Below, piece by piece: positions 1-7,622 of a stretch of 64,000 bases of DNA (its first letter is position 1; the number at the start of each line of letters is the position of its first letter). The stretch is taken from contig JABBZI010000009.1 in NCBI GenBank assembly GCA_012955965.1, positions 1 through 64,000 of the forward strand, given 5' to 3'. The notes beneath the pieces are model-generated. The model was not told the DNA's origin. It saw nothing but the letters and a program-made list of their open reading frames with translations, and searched no databases. Source of the DNA: Clostridioides difficile (lineage in GTDB: Bacteria > Bacillota > Clostridia > Peptostreptococcales > Peptostreptococcaceae). The position numbers and the translations under genes are program-made.

Positions 1-2
1 GA

Positions 3-650
3 GCAATACTATGTGTATTTATATGCTTGTCATCTATATTTATATTTACTCAATTAGCAAGAGTATTTATTAATAAGAAAAAGATTAATCAGAAAAATAA
101 ATTGAAAAAAGGATTTAGATATGATAGAGATTTGATTGAAACGAAAAGAGAAGATGTACATATAAAAAGCAATAATATTAACAAAACTAAGAGTAACAAT
201 AGCAATAAAAAATTAAAGGAAGAAAAAGTATTCAAATATGACAATGGAGACCTGTATAAAGGTGAGTTTGTTGATGGGAAGAAAAACGGATTTGGAATAT
301 ATATTTTTTCAAGTAAGGAAAGATATGAGGGATTATGGAAAGATGATAAGATGCATGGAATAGGAAAGTACACCTATAGAGATGGTTCAATATATACAGG
401 AGAATTTAAATACGGATTAAAAAATGGTTTGGGAAAATTAACATATCCAAATAATGATATTTATAAGGGATATTTTCTAGATAATAAGAAAAATGGTAAA
501 GGTGTATTATATAAAAATGATGGAAATAAACAGGCAGGAATATGGGAAGATGATGAACAATGTAAAAGTTTAGATTTTAAAGATTTAAATAATAAAGAGA
601 TAAATAATATGTATAAAAATAGATTAAATAATAATAAAGTGAAAATTTAG
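3..650 (+). CDS. MORN-repeat membrane protein, 5' end cut by window edge
   Basis: The reading frame is open to the left edge, so the true start lies outside the window. The visible N-terminus is a hydrophobic segment (about residues 1-20) followed by a very basic, Lys/Asn-rich linker of about 50 residues. The C-terminal half is a row of MORN repeats of the type YxGxFxxGxxxGxG (for example YKGEFVDGKKNGFG, YTGEFKYGLKNGLG), about five in all. MORN repeats in bacteria are found in proteins of unknown biochemical role, often at the membrane or envelope. No catalytic domain is seen. The likely topology is a membrane anchor with MORN repeats on one side. The function is unknown. Confidence 0.7.
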   Translation, partial: AILCVFICLSSIFIFTQLARVFINKKKINQKNKLKKGFRYDRDLIETKREDVHIKSNNINKTKSNNSNKKLKEEKVFKYDNGDLYKGEFVDGKKNGFGIYIFSSKERYEGLWKDDKMHGIGKYTYRDGSIYTGEFKYGLKNGLGKLTYPNNDIYKGYFLDNKKNGKGVLYKNDGNKQAGIWEDDEQCKSLDFKDLNNKEINNMYKNRLNNNKVKI

Positions 651-808
651 TGATTATAAAAAAATAATCTTTATTTAGAATGGAATAAATAATATTTATA
701 TGTTGTAATTTGTAAAATTTTTCTATATGAGATAAAATTAAGTATTGATTAGTCTATTACATAAATATAGAATATAAATATATCCATTAGATAATAAGGA
801 GAAGAGAT

Positions 809-1315
809 ATGAATGAATATGTAGTTGTGGATTTAGAAACTACAGGCTTAGATCCATATAAAGGTTGTGAAATAATAGAAATAGGAATAACAGAAATAAA
901 AAATGACGAAATTGTAAAAAACTATTCAAGGTTGATAAGACCTAAAGGCATAATTTCTTCATTTATAACAGAATTGACACATATAAGTAATGAGATGGTA
1001 GAAAATGAAGAACCTTTGGAATTGGTTTTACCTAGATTTAGAAAATACATAGGAAATAGAACTATAATTGCACACAATGCAAAGTTTGATTTAAAGTTTT
1101 TAAATTACTATCTTAGAATATTAGATTTAGAACCAATAAACAATTATATATGTACACTAGAATTATTAAAAAAATGTAAAAGTTATAAAGGAAAAAATAA
1201 GAAGCTTGAAACAGCTTGTGCTTATTACAATATAGAGAATATAAATGCTCATAGAGCTGACAGTGACACTTTAGCAACTGCAAAACTATTTTTGAAAATA
1301 AAAGATGAATATTAA
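809..1315 (+). CDS. DnaQ-like 3'-5' exonuclease (DEDDh family)
   Basis: This 168-residue protein is a single exonuclease domain of the DnaQ/PolC epsilon type. ExoI is VDLETTG (Asp8, Glu10), ExoII is AHNAKFD (Asp94), and ExoIII is HRADSDT (His148, Asp153), so all metal-binding and catalytic residues of the DEDDh class are present. Such stand-alone exonucleases remove nucleotides from DNA 3' ends in proofreading or repair, or trim RNA. There is no polymerase or helicase domain and no BRCT. The ATG is preceded by AAGGAGAAG at a good distance. It stands alone, with about 130 bp of AT-rich sequence on either side. The substrate, DNA or RNA, cannot be told from sequence. Confidence 0.88.
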   Translation: MNEYVVVDLETTGLDPYKGCEIIEIGITEIKNDEIVKNYSRLIRPKGIISSFITELTHISNEMVENEEPLELVLPRFRKYIGNRTIIAHNAKFDLKFLNYYLRILDLEPINNYICTLELLKKCKSYKGKNKKLETACAYYNIENINAHRADSDTLATAKLFLKIKDEY

Positions 1316-1443
1316 TCTTAAATATAGAGAAAATTAGTGAAAATATCCTTTATAAAATTGACCCTTAAACTTACAATTTTGTTCTTTGATTTATTTTGTA
1401 GAACAATGTATAATGTACCTTAGTATAAAGAAGGGAGACTAAA

Positions 1444-2460
1444 ATGGGTTATTACGATGATGATGATAATAATAAAATAAGACGTAAAAAAGTCAATAAT
1501 AGTAAAGATAGTAATAAAAAATCTAAGCATTCTTATACTTCAACAAATAAAAAAAATAAAACCTCTAAGACAAGTTCTAGTAAAAGAATGAGTGAAAAAG
1601 TAGATTCACAGAATCTTATAAAAAGAGAAAGAGAAAGTTTTACAAGAGATAATGTAAGACCTTTAAATACAGATTACAATCAAAGAGAAAGAAGAAGAGT
1701 AGATTATAAGCAAAGAGAGAAAAAGCTAAAAAGTAAAAAAAGAAAAAAACAAAAAAGGATTAAGATAGCTAGAGCATTGTTATCTATTATGCTAGTCGCA
1801 CTGATTATATTTTCAGTAGCAGGTGCAATATTTACAGTTTCAGCTATAAAAGGGTCACCTGAAGTTACTAAAAAATTAATTAGGTCTAAATATATAAGTA
1901 GTGAGGTTGTAAGTATAAAGCAAATGCCAAATGACTTAAAGCATGCTATAGTTTCTATAGAAGATGAGAGATTTTATAAGCATAAAGGAGTAGATGTTAT
2001 TTCTTTAACTAGGTCAGTACTCAATAATGTATTTACAGATACAACACAAGGTGGAAGTACTATAGATATGCAAGTTTCAAAAAATCTGCTCACTAGTGAT
2101 GATAAAACTATGAAACGAAAAATAAGGGATATGTATAATGCTAAGCAGATGAATAAGATTATGAGTAAGGATGAAATTCTTGAAGCTTATTTAAATAACA
2201 TGTATTTAGGTAAAAATGCATATGGGGCTGCAAAGGGAGCAGAAGTGTATTTTGGTAAAAAAGTTAGCGAGTTGAATTTATCTGAATGTGCTATGTTGGC
2301 TGGTATGACGAATAATCCTGCAAGGTATATTGACCATGGAGAGGCTAAAAAGAGACAGTTGATTGTATTATATAAGATGCATGAGCTTGGTTATATAACT
2401 GACAAGGAATATAGAATAGCCAAAGCTGATGACACTCCGTTTAAGTCGGAAATTGATTAA
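1444..2460 (+). CDS. Monofunctional peptidoglycan glycosyltransferase (GT51)
   Basis: This 338-residue protein has a long, highly basic cytoplasmic N-terminus (about residues 1-108), one transmembrane helix (about 110-135) and a GT51 glycosyltransferase domain. It polymerises lipid II into glycan strands outside the membrane. The catalytic Glu motif EDERFYKHKGVD and the second motif QGGSTIDMQ are visible, followed by the region LEAYLNNMYLGKNAYG. The protein stops straight after the glycosyltransferase domain, so it has no transpeptidase domain, unlike class A PBPs of about 700-900 residues. The usual motif is GGSTITQQ; here the last residues are IDMQ, a real departure from consensus. RBS AAGGGAG precedes the ATG. 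Monocistronic. Confidence 0.88.
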   Translation: MGYYDDDDNNKIRRKKVNNSKDSNKKSKHSYTSTNKKNKTSKTSSSKRMSEKVDSQNLIKRERESFTRDNVRPLNTDYNQRERRRVDYKQREKKLKSKKRKKQKRIKIARALLSIMLVALIIFSVAGAIFTVSAIKGSPEVTKKLIRSKYISSEVVSIKQMPNDLKHAIVSIEDERFYKHKGVDVISLTRSVLNNVFTDTTQGGSTIDMQVSKNLLTSDDKTMKRKIRDMYNAKQMNKIMSKDEILEAYLNNMYLGKNAYGAAKGAEVYFGKKVSELNLSECAMLAGMTNNPARYIDHGEAKKRQLIVLYKMHELGYITDKEYRIAKADDTPFKSEID

Positions 2461-2650
2461 GAAAAGATAAAATCTATTGTTTTCAGCCTAGTAATATATA
2501 ATAAAAAATTATTTTTCTACTATAATTGCCATCCAAAATCGTAATTTGGTGGAAATTTGTTTTATTGTATAAAATGTAAAATATAGTATTGTTTTAAATA
2601 TTATATTATGCTAAAATTTACTTGTATTTTATAAAACAAAAAAATGTATT

Positions 2651-2742
2651 TTAGTTTTCTAGGGTTCCGCATTTTATAATGGTCAGGTCCAAGAGAAAAC
2701 ACACAATTATTGTGTACACGGAAGGATAAAAGCCTGGGAGAT
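2651..2742 (+). promoter_or_regulatory. ykkC-type (guanidine-I-like) riboswitch aptamer
   Basis: The leader contains, in order, CTAGGGTTCCGC, GGTCAGGTCCAAGAG, a hairpin ACACACAATTATTGTGT, ACACGGAAGGATAAAAG and CCTGGGAGA. This is the order and wording of the ykkC aptamer, with small changes (CCAAGAG for CCGAGAG, CCTGGGAGA for CCCGGGAGA). The classic type 1 ligand is guanidinium; type 2 aptamers bind PRPP, ppGpp or nucleotides. The last conserved block is also the 5' arm of the following terminator, so ligand binding should favour read-through into the B3/B4-domain gene. The class is well supported; the ligand is not decided by eye. Confidence 0.85.
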
Positions 2743-2771
2743 ATTTAATAATATTTCTCTAGGCTTTTTTG
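2730..2771 (+). terminator. Riboswitch-controlled intrinsic terminator
   Basis: The stem AAGCCTGGGAGATAT pairs with ATATTTCTCTAGGCTT and is followed by a T run. Its 5' arm overlaps the conserved 3' end of the ykkC aptamer, which makes aptamer and terminator mutually exclusive. Confidence 0.85.
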
Positions 2772-2804
2772 TTTTATATATTTTAAACTTTAGGAGGTAT
2801 TCTA

Positions 2805-3509
2805 GTGAAAAGATTTGTTATTGAGGATGCGTTTTGGAATCTATTTCCCAGTGCTAAGATTGGAGTTGTTATTTGTCATAATATAGATAACTCAGCAAGA
2901 AGTGAAGAATATAAAAAAATGATTTTACAGGGAGAAGAAGAAGCATTAAAATACTTAAAAGATTCAGAGTTTAGTAAGAATCAAGTAATTAAAGTATGGA
3001 GAGAAGCATTTAAAAAATTTAAAACGAAAAAAGGAGCTAGGTCGTCTATTGAAGCACTATTAAAAAGAGTACATAGTGGAAACAAGATAGGAACTATCAA
3101 CCCTCTAGTGGATATTTACAATTCTATCTCACTAAAGTATGCATTACCTTGTGGAGGAGAAGATATAGATAAATTTATAGGAGACATTAGATTAACTAGA
3201 GCAACTGGAAATGAGGCATTTATTCCATTGGGAGCAGATGAGAATACATCTCCATATGAAGGTGAGGTAGTCTATAAAGATGATGAAGGGGCAATTTGTA
3301 GATGTTGGAACTGGCGTGAAGCAATAAGAACAATGCTTACTGAAAGTACAAACAATGCTTTTTTATGTATTGAATTGGTGGATGAAGGTCGATTTGAAGA
3401 GTTTGAAAATGCTTTAAGTGACTTAGCTAAAACAGTTCAAGAAAATTTAGGTGGTACATGTAAAATTTCAATTTTAGATACTAATAATAAAGAAGTATTG
3501 ATAAATTAA
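2805..3509 (+). CDS. B3/B4 (PheT-like tRNA-binding) domain protein
   Basis: This 234-residue protein is made of the B3/B4 domain known from the beta subunit of phenylalanyl-tRNA synthetase. The typical run RLTRATGNEAFIPLGADE, then PYEGEVVYKDDEGAICRCWN and WREAIRTMLTESTNNAFLCIE, lies at about residues 126-200. Free-standing B3/B4 proteins are thought to act in tRNA editing or related amino-acyl chemistry, but no reaction is firmly known. The GTG start has a strong RBS (TAGGAGGT) 7 nt upstream. A ykkC-type riboswitch with terminator directly precedes it, which links it to the guanidine/nucleotide regulon. A broken radical-SAM remnant follows 18 bp downstream. Confidence 0.82.
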   Translation: MKRFVIEDAFWNLFPSAKIGVVICHNIDNSARSEEYKKMILQGEEEALKYLKDSEFSKNQVIKVWREAFKKFKTKKGARSSIEALLKRVHSGNKIGTINPLVDIYNSISLKYALPCGGEDIDKFIGDIRLTRATGNEAFIPLGADENTSPYEGEVVYKDDEGAICRCWNWREAIRTMLTESTNNAFLCIELVDEGRFEEFENALSDLAKTVQENLGGTCKISILDTNNKEVLIN

Positions 3510-3527
3510 TTTGGAGATGATATAGCG

Positions 3528-3813
3528 ATGAGTGGGTTTAGCTATAAAGACATCTATATTGAAGATTGTAAAAAGATATTAGAAGCTAAATATACTTCCT
3601 GAAAAGTACTGGAATTTTGATTGTATATTTTGTCCTATTGGAAGGTCAAATAATAAAGTAGATACACCACAATCTTTTGATAATATTAATGGCTCATTGA
3701 AAGTGTTAGAAAGTATGCTAGAAAAGAATGGTGAAAAGTTTAAGAAAAAGCTTGGCATATCTGATGAAAGATTTAAAGAAATTTCAAAGGAATTGTGTAA
3801 TATTAAAATTTAA
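3528..3813 (+). pseudogene. Frameshifted remnant of a radical-SAM protein
   Basis: An ATG with a fair RBS (TTGGAGATGAT) opens a frame that reads FSYKDIYIEDCKKILEAKY and then stops at a TGA. In the +1 frame the text carries on without a gap as LPEKYWNFDCIFCPIGRSNN and KVDTPQSFDN, then an unrelated-looking tail ending ELCNIKI. One extra A near 3594-3596 explains the shift. DCIFCPIGR resembles the cysteine cluster of a wyosine-synthetase-like radical-SAM family, but only the N-terminal 50 residues or so of such a domain are present, so the gene is both frameshifted and truncated. The in-frame TGA is not a plausible selenocysteine codon because another TGA follows a few codons later. Confidence 0.6.
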
Positions 3814-3840
3814 ACTAATTTGATTAAGATTACTATTTAA

Positions 3841-3870
3841 AATAAGATTATTTGGTAATCTTATTTTATT
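3841..3870 (+). terminator. Intrinsic terminator
   Basis: AATAAGATTA-loop-TAATCTTATT is followed by TTATT, closing the riboswitch/B3-B4 unit. The rest of the 365-bp gap up to 4178 is very AT-rich and holds only the promoter of the next operon. Confidence 0.65.
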
Positions 3871-4118
3871 ATTAAAATTTATTTACTTATTAGACTAGTC
3901 TATTATTAAAAAAAGTATTATAATATCCTTTGTATGTAAATATAGGCATTTTTATGAAAAAAATTTAGTGTAAAAAAATTACTATGCATTTTTGTAATTA
4001 AATATATATAAAAATAAAATATTTAGAAAAGTATATTTCTAAATCTAACTTTTAATATAGTATAAAAATTAGAAAATTAACAAAAAATACAAAAATTCAC
4101 ATTTTTTTCATAAATTGT

Positions 4119-4147
4119 TTGACTAAAAAATTCACGTGTTGTAGAAT
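4119..4147 (+). promoter_or_regulatory. Sigma-A promoter of the BlaI/M56 operon
   Basis: TTGACT, a 17-bp spacer and TAGAAT, about 30 bp before the repressor ATG. A loose dyad TTCACGTG-TTGTAGAA sits across the spacer and -10 box and could be the operator for the BlaI-like repressor; this last point is inference. Confidence 0.6.
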
Positions 4148-4178
4148 TATGTTAGCGGGAGTTTTGGGGGAGGTGTAA

Positions 4179-4556
4179 ATGATGATAAAAAAAATACCAC
4201 AAGCAGAACTAAAAGTAATGAAATTTATTTGGAGAGTAGATGCTACAGTAACATCAAAAGATGTTATTGAAGCAATGGAACAAAAATATGGCTGGAAACA
4301 AACTACAACACTGACACTTTTATCAAGGCTAGTAAAAAGAGGATTCTTAGATGCTCAAAAAATAGACAGATATACACATTACACAATAGTGGTAAAACAT
4401 AAAGAATATTTAAGCTTTGAGACAAAGGATTTCCTAAGCAATATACATGATGATTCTTTTACAAGTTTAATTTCAGCATTACATGAGGATGAAAATTTAG
4501 GCAGAGATAAGCTGGATTTTTTAGAAAGTTATTTTGATAATTTAAAGGATGAATAA
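4179..4556 (+). CDS. BlaI/MecI/CopY-family transcriptional repressor
   Basis: This 125-residue winged-helix protein has the family hallmark LKVMKFIWRVDATVTSKDVI near the start, then TTTLTLLSRLVKRGFLDAQK, the recognition-helix and wing region. Family members bind a palindrome as dimers and are cut by a co-encoded M56 protease (BlaR1/MecR1) when a cell-wall signal is sensed. The next gene overlaps its 3' end by 8 bp and encodes just such a protease. It has an RBS (GGGGGAGGTG) and a good promoter 30 bp upstream. The likely target is its own operon, including the peptidoglycan-binding protein further on. No beta-lactamase gene is in the window. Confidence 0.88.
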   Translation: MMIKKIPQAELKVMKFIWRVDATVTSKDVIEAMEQKYGWKQTTTLTLLSRLVKRGFLDAQKIDRYTHYTIVVKHKEYLSFETKDFLSNIHDDSFTSLISALHEDENLGRDKLDFLESYFDNLKDE

Positions 4557-5586
4557 TTATATGTTGTATGTCTTTGACAATCTTATACAGACAACTATTA
4601 TATGTAGTCTTGGTATTTGTCTATTATTATTTTTGAAAAGATATGTGTTTAAGAAGTTTAGTAAGAGATTCAATTATTATATTTGGTTGATAATAGTTTT
4701 TAGAATGCTACTTTTTCTATTTAATTATACAATAATGTATGAAGTAAAAGAGCCTAAGAGAAATGTAGTAGGTAATGGAATTACTGACATTTCTACAGGT
4801 AATAATATTATGCTATATTTATCTTACTTATGGATACTTGTAACCATAGCCATTGCAGTTTATACCTTTGTAAAGTATACAAAATTTAAAAATCTTGTTG
4901 TTGATGTATCTTATGATATTGAAGATAATGATGTAAACTGTATCTATAAAAATTTATTGAAAGAATTAAATATAAAAAAGAAAATTGAGTTAAGAGGTTC
5001 TGATGAATTGATAAGTCCAGCAGGTATGGGATTATTTAAGTCATACATATTCTTGCCAGATTATCCTTATAGTAAGGATGAGTTGACTTGGATTTTAAAA
5101 CATGAATTAATGCATTTTAAGAACAATGATATTTTGATAAAGTTTGCAGTGTTGTCTGTCAAAATAATATATTGGTTTAATCCACTTGTTTATATAATGA
5201 GTAATAAAGTAAATCTAGATTGTGAATTATGTTGTGATGAAAGTGTTTTATCTGATTGTTCTTTAAAGGATAAGAAGGAGTATGCATTAGCACTTATAAA
5301 GTCAATTAAGCTAAGTAAGAATTATAATAGTGGGCTTTTGACAACTGAATTTAATAAGACAAATTTAGAAAAGAGACTTGATGGTATTGTTAAGAAGAAA
5401 GGTAGAAGTGGTATTTTGATAGCATTTATTTTGATTTGCATATCTTCAATAGCCTATTTTGATATTGAAACAATTAGTTTTAATAATTTTGATACTTTAG
5501 GAACAATGGGAATTATTAATGATAAAAAAGCTAATCCTAAAGGTGACAATGTATTAAATCGTAAGGTTATTTATTCAAAGTATTAA
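4549..5586 (+). CDS. BlaR1-like M56 family membrane metalloprotease, copy 1
   Basis: This 345-residue membrane protein has about four transmembrane helices (near residues 10-30, 42-62, 88-108 and after 285) and the zinc site HELMH (about 186-190) in a cytoplasmic M56 domain. It ends soon after the last helix, so the external penicillin-binding sensor domain of BlaR1 (about 250 residues) is missing; the 45 residues outside cannot bind a beta-lactam in that way. It should cleave the BlaI-like repressor. It overlaps that gene by 8 bp. A second ATG 12 bp in has a better spaced RBS (AAAGGATGA) and could be the true start. A paralog follows. Confidence 0.85.
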   Translation: MNNYMLYVFDNLIQTTIICSLGICLLLFLKRYVFKKFSKRFNYYIWLIIVFRMLLFLFNYTIMYEVKEPKRNVVGNGITDISTGNNIMLYLSYLWILVTIAIAVYTFVKYTKFKNLVVDVSYDIEDNDVNCIYKNLLKELNIKKKIELRGSDELISPAGMGLFKSYIFLPDYPYSKDELTWILKHELMHFKNNDILIKFAVLSVKIIYWFNPLVYIMSNKVNLDCELCCDESVLSDCSLKDKKEYALALIKSIKLSKNYNSGLLTTEFNKTNLEKRLDGIVKKKGRSGILIAFILICISSIAYFDIETISFNNFDTLGTMGIINDKKANPKGDNVLNRKVIYSKY

Positions 5587-5754
5587 AATTTCAAAGTAAA
5601 TATTTGTATTTAATATTTTTTATGAAGAATGATATAAAATTTAATGCTCAAAAAATATATAGTTATGCACCTTATAACAATAATATTAAACAAAAGGATT
5701 TATTAAGTAGTATATAGTGATTCTTTGAAACATTTAACTTAAGTGTTATCATGA

Positions 5755-5820
5755 AGAGAAGATATAAGCTGTATTTCTCAAAAAGATATTTTAATAATCT
5801 AAGGGATGGGTAATCATATG
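5755..5820 (+). repeat. Duplicated 3' scrap of the blaI-like gene
   Basis: Just before the second M56 gene, the text AGATATAAGCTG, GATATTTTAATAATCTAA and GGGATGGGTAATCATATG matches the last codons of the repressor gene and the start of the first M56 gene (AGATAAGCTG, TTATTTTGATAATTTAA, GGATGAATAATTATATG). It is the left end of a tandem duplication that copied the M56 gene with the tail of the repressor. Confidence 0.75.
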
Positions 5821-6849
5821 TTACATATCTTTGAAAAACTTATACAAGCGACTGTCATATGTAGTATTGGCATTTGTATATTATTACTATTAAAAAAATA
5901 TTTGTTTAAGAATTTTAGTAAGAGATTTAATTATTATATTTGGTTGATAATAGTTTTTAGAATGTTATTTTTTCTATTTAATTATACAATAATATATGAA
6001 GTAAAAGAATCTAAAAATAATTTTTTTGAAAGTAATATTGAAAAAATCAATATTCCTATGCATAATAGCTTTATATTTTATGTAGCATGTTTATGGATTC
6101 TTGTAATTACAATTATAGCAATATACACATTTGTAAAATATATAAGATTTAAAAATTTTATTGTTGATGTATCTTATGATATTAAAAATGATGATGTAAT
6201 TTGTATATATAATAGCTTATTGCTAGAGTTAAATATAGAGAAAAAAGTTGTATTGAGAGGTTCTGATGAATTAATAAGTCCAGCGGGTATGGGATTATTT
6301 AAGTCATACATATTTTTACCAGATTATTCTTATAGTAAGGATGAATTAAGCTGGATTTTAAAACATGAATTAATGCATTTTAAGAACAAGGATATTCTAA
6401 TAAAGTTTCTGATGCTCTTTGTCAAAATAATATATTGGTTTAATCCACTTGTCTATATAATGAGTAATAGAGTAAATCTAGATTGTGAGTTATGTTGTGA
6501 TGAAAGTGTTTTAAGGAATTGTTCTTCAAAGGAGAGGAAAGAATACGCATTAGCACTTATAAAGTCAGTTAAATTGAGTAAAAATTATCAAAATAGAATT
6601 TTAACAACAGAGTTTAATAAAACAAATTTAGAAAAGAGACTTGAAAGTATTGCTAAAAAGAAGAGTAAAAGTGGGATTCTAATAGCATTAATTTTAATCT
6701 GTATATATTCAATAACTTATTTTAATATTGAAACAATTAGTTTTGACAATTTTAATACTTTAGGAACGATGGGAATCATCAATGATAAAAAAGCTAACCC
6801 AAAAGGAGATAACGTATTAAATCGTAAGGTTATCTATTCAAAATATTAA
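5806..6849 (+). CDS. BlaR1-like M56 family membrane metalloprotease, copy 2
   Basis: This 347-residue protein is a close paralog of the gene just upstream, with the same membrane layout and HELMH zinc motif (about residue 188). The central block GSDELISPAGMGLFKSYIF and the last 32 residues (starting TLGTMGIINDKK) are practically unchanged between copies, while the first outside loop (about residues 65-90) has diverged. That loop may be what distinguishes the signals sensed. Like copy 1 it lacks a penicillin-binding domain. The gene arose by tandem duplication, since a scrap of the repressor gene's 3' end lies directly before it. A start at the ATG four codons further in is equally possible. 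Confidence 0.85.
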   Translation: MGNHMLHIFEKLIQATVICSIGICILLLLKKYLFKNFSKRFNYYIWLIIVFRMLFFLFNYTIIYEVKESKNNFFESNIEKINIPMHNSFIFYVACLWILVITIIAIYTFVKYIRFKNFIVDVSYDIKNDDVICIYNSLLLELNIEKKVVLRGSDELISPAGMGLFKSYIFLPDYSYSKDELSWILKHELMHFKNKDILIKFLMLFVKIIYWFNPLVYIMSNRVNLDCELCCDESVLRNCSSKERKEYALALIKSVKLSKNYQNRILTTEFNKTNLEKRLESIAKKKSKSGILIALILICIYSITYFNIETISFDNFNTLGTMGIINDKKANPKGDNVLNRKVIYSKY

Positions 6850-6912
6850 ATTTTAAAGTAAGTATTTATATTTAATATTTTTACAATAAAAATATCAAGG
6901 AGGAGTAAAAGA

Positions 6913-7515
6913 GTGAACAAAATAACAAAAACTTTAGTAATTACAAGTTGTCTAACTTTTGCATTTAGTAATGTTGTATTTGCAAATTCAGACAATCAAA
7001 AATTTAACTATGTAAATGTATCAAATGAACAATCTGATGTAAAATCATTTACAGTATCAGGTTATGAATTTACGTATCAAAATGCACCAGAAGAGGTCAA
7101 AGAAGATTATGAAAAGAGTTGTGAAGAATTTAATATAAATCCTTCTCCAAATAACTTAATTTTTGTACCTGATACAGATGCAAGTGCTTATAATTTAGAA
7201 CAATATCAGGATGCTAGAACTTTATTTGATATTGAGTATAATAAAGATGGTTATTTTAGAGTTCTTGGAGATGGCAAGAATTATACTGTAAGCACAAGTG
7301 TTACTGTGGGTTATGGCTATGTTCAATCTGGTAATGCAGTGCATTTAGCTCAGCTTTTATGTAATGAAATAGCTAGTACTGATATTAAGCCTGATAGTCA
7401 ATTTGGAAGTGCTACATATAATGCAGTGAAGAAATTACAAGGTAAGCTTGGCTTATCACAAGATGGAGTCGTAGGAAAACGAACTTGGGAAGCAGCAGCA
7501 AAACGATTACCATAA
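6913..7515 (+). CDS. Secreted peptidoglycan-binding domain protein
   Basis: This 200-residue protein starts with a Sec signal peptide (KITKTLVITSCLTFAFSNVV, cleavage likely after VFA near residue 25). The last 60 residues form a PG_binding_1 domain, with the signature FGSATYNAVKKLQGKLGLS then DGVVGKRTWEA. The middle (about 45-135) matches nothing I recognise and has no catalytic motif. GTG start, with GGAGGAG 8 nt upstream. It follows two M56 protease genes and a BlaI-like repressor with only 63 bp between, so it is probably an output of that cell-wall stress circuit. A terminator follows. Confidence 0.83.
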   Translation: MNKITKTLVITSCLTFAFSNVVFANSDNQKFNYVNVSNEQSDVKSFTVSGYEFTYQNAPEEVKEDYEKSCEEFNINPSPNNLIFVPDTDASAYNLEQYQDARTLFDIEYNKDGYFRVLGDGKNYTVSTSVTVGYGYVQSGNAVHLAQLLCNEIASTDIKPDSQFGSATYNAVKKLQGKLGLSQDGVVGKRTWEAAAKRLP

Positions 7516-7531
7516 ATATAAATTTAAAAAT

Positions 7532-7568
7532 AATAAACTTATAAATTTATAAGTTTATTATTTTTTTT
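7532..7568 (+). terminator. Intrinsic terminator
   Basis: AATAAACTTATA-aat-TATAAGTTTATT followed by nine Ts, closing the BlaI/M56/peptidoglycan-binding unit. Confidence 0.85.
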
Positions 7569-7622
7569 AATTAAATTGTTAACTTATATAAAGTGATACT
7601 AATAATTCAGATTAAACATAAA

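Noticed and set aside
3528-3602. The TGA that ends the first frame of the radical-SAM remnant as a further Sec codon
   Set aside because: After this TGA the same frame meets another TGA within six codons, while the +1 frame continues a recognisable protein. It is a frameshift, not selenocysteine.
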